From positions 29,802 through 93,801 of the forward strand of contig JAJKFJ010021161.1 in assembly GCA_027382625.1 (NCBI GenBank): a stretch of 64,000 bases of DNA, in the 5' to 3' direction. The notes below the pieces were generated by a model that worked only from the letters and a program-made list of their open reading frames with translations, was not told the DNA's origin and did not search any database. Position 1 is the stretch's first letter; every line of letters begins with the position of its first letter. Shown here in pieces: positions 58,239 through 64,000 of the stretch. Position numbers and translations under genes: made by a program. This stretch comes from Tetmemena sp. SeJ-2015 (taxonomy: Eukaryota > Ciliophora > Spirotrichea > Sporadotrichida > Oxytrichidae).

Positions 58239-60755
58239 TCAATTATTGAGATAGGATAACATGATTCCAACTTTTGTTGGCTTGAAGTGGTATACCTCTT
58301 CTTAGTTGGTCACTGGAACTTGGTAACCAAAAGTCTAAGACAAACCATGGCAAGTATTCTCACTGCGATAATTAGACCAGCCATGATTAGCAAGTCTTTC
58401 CACAATCCCAAGTCATAGCCAAGATAATGATAGCCTATATAAAATAAATTTGATCGGGAAAATATTAGAATTTGTTAATTAAAATAGAGGTCAATCTCAG
58501 ACTGGGAATAGTTTCTCTTTCCAAATTCATTATAAGAGAGAGCCTCTAGTCCGTATCTGATAGGAGACACGTATTATAACCAACTGATCCACTCTGGGAA
58601 GGTTCCTGCGTTCGCAAAGAATCCTCCAAATAGCACTTGAGGAAGAATGAACAAGGGAGTTTAATAGTTGAATATAAATATAGCTAGGATTTAAATAATT
58701 CAGTCATTCCCACAGCGTCTTCCTCCTTTTCAAAGAGAGCTGAGATCAAGAACCCATAAGTTGCGGCTAGGAAGGACACCATGAAAGTGATTAAAAGTTA
58801 TTAATTTGCTCTCTTTACTATATTTTAATGACAAGATAGAAGTAGAAGAACTGAGATGCAGTCACTGTGAGACCAATTCCAAAATAAACGATGATAGCAT
58901 TGATCATTGGCTGGATGATGATCATGGGTGTGTCTACAATTACCTTCGCCAAATAATAGGCTGGCACTCCGTACATTTAGTTAGACAGCTCTCTCAAGAA
59001 CACAGGGCGCTCGTCTTGGAAAACTAGAATAGTACCCATAGTCTGCCCGAAGACCATATTGACCAACATAAAGAACAGAGCTCACTCTTATAAAATTCGT
59101 GTGTTCTTAAAACCAAATATGCATTTTTGAGCTCCCGCAAGTCCCATCTACTACACGAAGCTGTTGCCGCTAAGATCATAGAATATTGCAAGCAATTAAT
59201 TAATTTAAGAAAGAATATATAAGCATGACAAGTCCCATGAAAATTGTCTGGAATAGTTTAACATTGGTTTATCTTGGATCTCTCTTTAGTCCAATCCAAT
59301 TTCTCTAAGTGCATTCTTTGAAATAAATCCACATAACTTTGAAGAATATGAAAGTAATTGAGTTAGTTATAGAAGCTGGAAGAGGCCTTACTTGTCTCAG
59401 TGAAATCAAAGGGGTCTATCTATATCTCTTTCTGTAGTCTTTCAACTTAGGGTCCAAGCTTCTCTAAGTAGTTAGATTCTAGGTAGAGAATCTTTTTATC
59501 GTCTGCCTCTTACTTGGGATAGTTAATGGAAAGTACTTGCATGAAGTAGTTACATAATTTTTGAGATTGGGGAAACATCAAAATTTATAGTCAGCAGGGT
59601 TTGAGAATGTTGGACAATGGAGTCCCAACTGATTAAAGTATAAGGTGCTTTCTCGAGCATCTTTAAAATAATAAATAGATTTAAATTTAGAAAGAGCAAG
59701 GCCTTAGTACATAATATGCCCGTCCGCCATAAGTATTAGTCTATCGAAGGAAGAGAATAAAAATGCTTTAAATTCAACTGCCATTTTAATTTCTTAAGGT
59801 AAGAGAAAATAAAAATAAGTGAATGACTCTGAGGATGGCTGATGGATAGTAGCTATTACAGTCTTGCCTCTTCTTGCAAGTCTTTGTAGTAAACCTATAA
59901 GAGAAATAATTTCTTGATTAATGATTATGATAAGAACTTTTGTTTAGCTTGACTATTTAGGTGGCCTTAAAGCTGTCTAGGCCTGAAGTTGGCTCGTCAA
60001 GTAAAACCATCGATGGATCAGAAATAAGTTCAACTCCGATGGCTGTTCTCTTTCTCTCTCCTCCAGATAGCGACTTGAATCTCGCATTTCCTATGAAAGT
60101 ATCCGCAACGTGCAGTAGGCCCAAGTCATGCAATTAAATAAAATGCAGAAGCTCCTCCACTCTCGCATTTTGTTGTTCCTTTACTAATTAGAAAGATTTT
60201 ATGAAATGCTTTGAGATCTGGAGCTTGAGTCTGGCTGCGAATGTGAGGGCCTCTCTAGGTGTAAAATTGTAGAACAGAACATCGTCTTGCATAACGTAGG
60301 TGGCTATTTGACCAAAGGTGTTCTAAGTTAAGGGAGTCTTGTCGTTGATGAGGATGTTTCCGCTGATCTCTCAAAATTTTAATGGACTTACTTGAATCTT
60401 AAAGAAATTGTATCTTAGTAGTGGCACTGCGGCCTACTCTGTCACTGATGAGGTTGAGAAGTGATGTCTTTCCAGCTCCGGAGGAACCCATAATGAAAGT
60501 AGTCTGTCCTGGGAGTGCGAAGCCGCTGACCCCCTTGACGATCTTTTGGCGCATAGTTTTGAAACCCTTCTCTTTAGCGTCCTTTGGATTTAACTTGATT
60601 TCGACCTCGAACTCCAAGTTTTCGAAACTCAACTTGACTGGGCGCTTTGCAGTCTTGATTGCAGTTCTAGCGAGTTCGTTAAGGTCTTCTTATCCGAAAT
60701 AAAATAGAGATGAGGATAATTAAAGTTTTAAAGTGAAGAGTGTTTGGTTGCTCAT
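58239..60755 (-). CDS. ABCG half-transporter, copy 3 (most intact)
   Basis: From ATG 60755 (MSNQTLFT) after one interruption: [60 protein letters not shown] (Walker A), [62 protein letters not shown] (H-loop). The membrane half follows, ending [27 protein letters not shown] and TGA 58241-58239. Several short IESs or introns interrupt it. Half-size ABCG proteins dimerise to export lipids or sterols. It lies 176 bp from the stop of the convergent SWI3 gene, and is the copy without large insertions, so likely the functional one. Confidence 0.88.
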
Positions 60756-61414
60756 GGTTTTAGTATTGATGTGTTTAATTGGATTATGTAATTAGTATTT
60801 AATCAAATTATGAGTGGCTCGATTATCCTCAAATTCTATTTAGAATTAAAAAACACTTCAATTTTTGGTGGATTAGTTCTGCAAGGTTTTTAAATGTTTT
60901 ATTTTCTTTTACTAAATTTGCAGAATGGAAACCTAAAATATTTTTTAAGTAATAAAAAACACGAAAATCCCTTTCAAATAATTTTTCAATGATTGTTTTC
61001 TCTAAAAAATTTAATGCCGAAAATCCTTTATTTAAAAAGCTTTTTTGTTAAAAATGACCTGCTTCTTGTTAATGAGACTAAAATTATGGAAAAGCACCTC
61101 TTACTCTTAAAAATTATCTTGCTTTTTATATCGAAGAATTCATCAAAGAATTGTGCATAAATGCTTTTTCAGAGCCCTCATTTAAAATTTCAAAAAACAA
61201 AAAATTTAATTACTTATTTTTTATTGACTCAAGTTATTTATTCTCGTGTTTGTCGAGTTATCGCGTTATGTAAAAATTTTGCACAAAAAAATAACTTCCC
61301 CCCTAGTATCTGTTTTGATACCCCAGCCTTTGATTCAATTTCAAAAACTTCCTTGCCTCATACTTACGCTTATTTTTTAAGAACTCTAGTTTCTATCTTG
61401 AATTTATTTATTTA
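60756..61414. other. AT-rich 5' flank of ABCG copy 3
   Basis: No credible gene. Long A/T runs; one open stretch on the plus strand is low complexity. Confidence 0.5.
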
Positions 61415-62006
61415 GGGGGGGGGCTTTTCCTCGACAGTAAAATTTTATAATGAATAAAGGTAAGAAAAAAATGTGTTTATAGGATAATTTTCGCTCCTAA
61501 ATTTGATTCTTCCAATTATAGAGGTGCATTCGAACATATAAGGCTTCAAATTTTAATCCTAATTCAGCCAGTTAGAGGTCAACTGCACCTAATTAAAATC
61601 TATATTTTAAGCTATTTTTTAGTTATTGTAAAATAAACTTAAAGTGCAATTTTTAAAAAAGTGCAAAATTTTTTAATACACAGCATACTTTAGCTATAAG
61701 CCCAAATAAGTATAGCTAAAAGGTACAACATGACTTCCTTAATCATGAATTAAATTAGTATTTTTTTTAAATGTTGCACTTTTTCAAAATTGCACTTTAA
61801 GTTTATTTTAGCTTAAAATATAGGTTTTATTTAGGTGCAGTTGACCTCTAACTGACTGAATTAGGATTAAAATTTGAAACCTTATATGTTCTAATGCACC
61901 TCTATAATTGGAAGAATCAGATTTAGGAGCGAAAATTATCCTTTAAACACATTTTTTTCTTAACTTTATTCATTATAAAATTTAACTGTCGAGGAAAGGG
62001 GCCCCC
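61415..62006. mobile_element. G9-ended long-hairpin element 3
   Basis: Starts GGGGGGGGGCTTTTCCTCGA, ends CGAGGAAAGGGGCCCCC. The arms are nearly perfect for about 260 bp, for example CAGTTAGAGGTCAACTGCAC at 61570 against GTGCAGTTGACCTCTAACTG at 61836, so almost the whole 592 bp could fold into one hairpin. The flanks carry ATTTA on both sides, a likely target duplication. The tips resemble elements 1 and 2, but the arms differ. Confidence 0.9.
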
Positions 62007-62518
62007 ATTTATTGTTTTTAGCCCTCATAGCTGGCCATTTCTTTTACTTTTTTCTCTTTATATTTTATAAAAGGTTTTATAACTAAATCCCTCTAAATTC
62101 TCTAAATTAATTTTCATTCCTGTTATATTATCCCTTCCAAGTGAATTGCTAATTGAATTGTCACTTCGATATTCAGTATAATTAAAGCATCTCTAAACTT
62201 TCCATTTAAATAATAAATATATAGCATGTATGAATTAATGCTAGTTTATTCTGTTAAAAAATGCTAAATTCCTGGTCAAATAAGTTTTATTAGCACAATA
62301 TTTCAAATGAAAATGCTTCGATACACGTAATTAATTATCTCCATAAGAAGATAACTTACTTTATTTCTTAAATAGTTTTCATAAAATCATTTAAAATGTA
62401 ACCTGAAACAATTCAATAAGCCTAACAAGAGGACCACCCACCATAAAATCTAAACTAAAATTTTTATTTAAAATTAATTTAAAACTTGTTAAATTTAAAT
62501 AATTTTGTGAATGATGGC
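62007..62518. other. AT-rich spacer
   Basis: No coding seen. It contains AGTATAATTAAAGCAT-like sequence shared with the 5' flank of ABCG copy 1. Confidence 0.4.
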
Positions 62519-64000
62519 ATGAATTTACGACTGATAGATGACATCGAAAGTGAATTTTATAAGTCCATTTATTAACCCCTCTATAGAGTAAGAGCAAGCA
62601 ATAAAGAAACTATTTCGCGATGGGAAGTTCTTGAAAAGTCTGGAGCCGTTTGAAAGAGGTCAGTTTCTCACATCATTGTGATCTTGTATAGTGTGCAGTT
62701 AAAAGCTGAAGATCTATGGGGAGAACAGCCAAACTCTTTCCTAGTACATTAGTGAAAATGCTAAGCTATATAACTGGAGAGGCATGACTCTCCTCAATGA
62801 AGATAAAATTATAACTGTTAAAATTAATTTTAAACTTTAAATAAAATATTAATTCTTCTTAAATAATTATCCTAGAAAGTTTTTTGGATTAAGTTTTTAA
62901 AATTTTGGGGAATTTGAAAATTCCCGCTATTAATTAAATTAGTTTCTGGCTAAAAAAATTTCAAAATTTTTGCGCTTTTAAAATAAAGTTTTCTTTAAAT
63001 TTTAAAATTTTAAGGAAACACAAAAATTTCAAAATTTAAAATTTTTTTTATTTAAAAAAAAGGAAAAAAAAATTTTTTTCGAATTTAAAGGATAAAACAA
63101 ATATAGGAAAATTTAGGGTTTTTAAATTAAATTTTTTGGGCCCCTTCTTTTTTTTGTAAAAGAAAGAAAAAATCATTTGGAAAAATTTTTGGTTTTTCCC
63201 AAAAAAAAAAGGGAAAAGGGAAACTTAGAGTTCCATTTCAATTTCAAATTTAGCGCACGAGTACCTCCAAGAGTACAAAGACTCAATAACTCGCTATAAA
63301 CTAGCAGTAGAGCTTATAAATAACATCTCCGAGCCTAATTAGCTTCAAGCTAAGTTTCTTGAAAGCTAAATAGGGTTTTAAACGAAAAAAAGCTTTAAGA
63401 TGAACGGGCCCGATAAATTTCCAACCTCAACAAAGCCAAATTAGATGAGTAGATTACATGTCTTTTTTAATTGTCAATTTAAATCTTTATTAAAGTCGTA
63501 ACAGAAGGCTTAAAAAATACTAAAAATAGTCCCTGCATAAAAATCCATAAAAAATTAAAAGAAGAAGAGCTAGAAGAAACTAAAACCCTTTCCCGTGCTA
63601 ATTCACATTTAGAAATTAAAAAGTCTTCGCTCAGACATAGTTCCCCTCATACTTTATTAAAACCCCTATGCAATAACAGACTTTTGAGAAAAAAAAAAAA
63701 TCTAAAAAAAACCCAAGTGCAAAGAGATTATCAACTCATACCAAGGAATTACATGTTGTCAACTCATTAACAAACCTTGGCTCTTTTGTTAAACACTTAG
63801 ACAATCCAACCTTTTCTACTAGGATTCAGTTGGGGGAGTTAGTAAGCTAAAAATTGAATGGCTCACTCAGAATTCCAATCCTCAAAAGAAAAGCTTAACA
63901 GGAATTCATTCCACAACCAAAAGAATCAAAATAAAATAACACTCTAGCCCAAGTAACCAGAACCTCTAAAATATAAGACGATGATTTGATAGAAGTATAA
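62519..64000 (+). CDS. Uncharacterised protein, 5' part (runs off the window)
   Basis: ATG 62519 reads MNLRLIDDIESEFYKSIYQP. One base must go from C4 62576-62579 to continue SIEQEQAIKKLFRDGKFLKS and LEPFERGQ. An IES with pointer CAGTT (62661-62695) leads to LKAEDLWGEQPNS, then another one-base correction gives YISENAKLYNWRGMTLLNED. From about 62860 to 63240 the sequence is run-rich and unreadable. Coding resumes at 63255 with HEYLQEYKDSITRYKLAVEL and INNISEPNQLQAKFLES, then a basic, Ser/Thr/Asn-rich region to the window edge. No domain is recognised. Confidence 0.5.
62661..62695. other. IES, pointer CAGTT
   Basis: CAGTT lies at 62661-62665 and 62696-62700. Removing 35 bp joins EPFERGQ to LKAEDLWGEQ in frame and removes a TGA. 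Confidence 0.8.
62860..63240. other. Homopolymer-rich, probably unreliable sequence
   Basis: Nearly every base sits in an A, T, G or C run of 3-9 (for example AAAAAAAAATTTTTTTCG near 63066). Unlike anywhere else in the window except 48441-48904; it interrupts the last gene. Confidence 0.6.

Overview
This window looks like germline (micronuclear) DNA of a spirotrich ciliate, most likely a hypotrich of the Oxytricha/Stylonychia type. Three things show it. First, every recognisable gene reads TAA and TAG as glutamine and ends only at TGA (ciliate code 6). Second, besides short GT-AG introns (29-99 nt), coding regions are broken by short AT-rich segments, mostly 17-160 bp, that lack GT-AG ends and are flanked by direct repeats of 2-8 bp. 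Deleting the segment plus one repeat copy restores the frame and a conserved protein; these are internal eliminated sequences (IESs) with pointers. Third, at least two genes appear scrambled, with one coding piece (MDS) inverted or displaced. The background is AT-rich and carries several families of inverted-repeat elements. The species cannot be told from the sequence.

Layout, left half. 1-4.3 kb: the end of an unknown gene, a GNAT-like acetyltransferase with a probable inverted last MDS, and a CFAP97/hemingway-like ciliary protein with five IESs. 4.4-8.2 kb: a membrane-anchored pepsin-type aspartic protease and a calcium-dependent protein kinase (CDPK). 8.3-11.8 kb: two convergent uncharacterised genes. 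12.3-17.6 kb: a large Q-rich R2R3-MYB protein and an SR-type splicing factor (RRM, CCHC knuckle, RS domain). 17.9-19.1 kb: a PSTAIRE cyclin-dependent kinase. 20.4-22.6 kb: a transposon with a Tc1/IS630-type transposase facing a small accessory gene. 22.9-25.6 kb: a helicase-like gene. 25.9-28.7 kb: anaphase-promoting complex subunit 5.

Layout, right half. 29.1-31.4 kb: a second CDPK. 31.6-33.8 kb: an EF-hand protein. 33.8-37.9 kb: a coiled-coil gene interleaved with an oxysterol-binding protein gene, one of whose conserved MDSs sits inside the neighbour. 38.5-62 kb: three tandem copies of an ABCG half-transporter gene, a SWI3/SMARCC chromatin-remodelling gene and its decayed partial copy, a second copy of the two-gene transposon, and three families of short inverted-repeat elements. 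62.5-64 kb: the start of an unknown gene that leaves the window.

Most genes are ordinary single-copy housekeeping or signalling genes that would each become a separate somatic chromosome after IES removal; no operon-like co-regulation is expected. The most interesting content is the germline-limited layer: the IESs (including two related ones inside the MYB gene), the displaced and inverted MDSs, the paired transposase/accessory-gene transposon, and the dispersed repeats. Several genes also carry single-base frame breaks at homopolymers, so some caution about base accuracy is needed.
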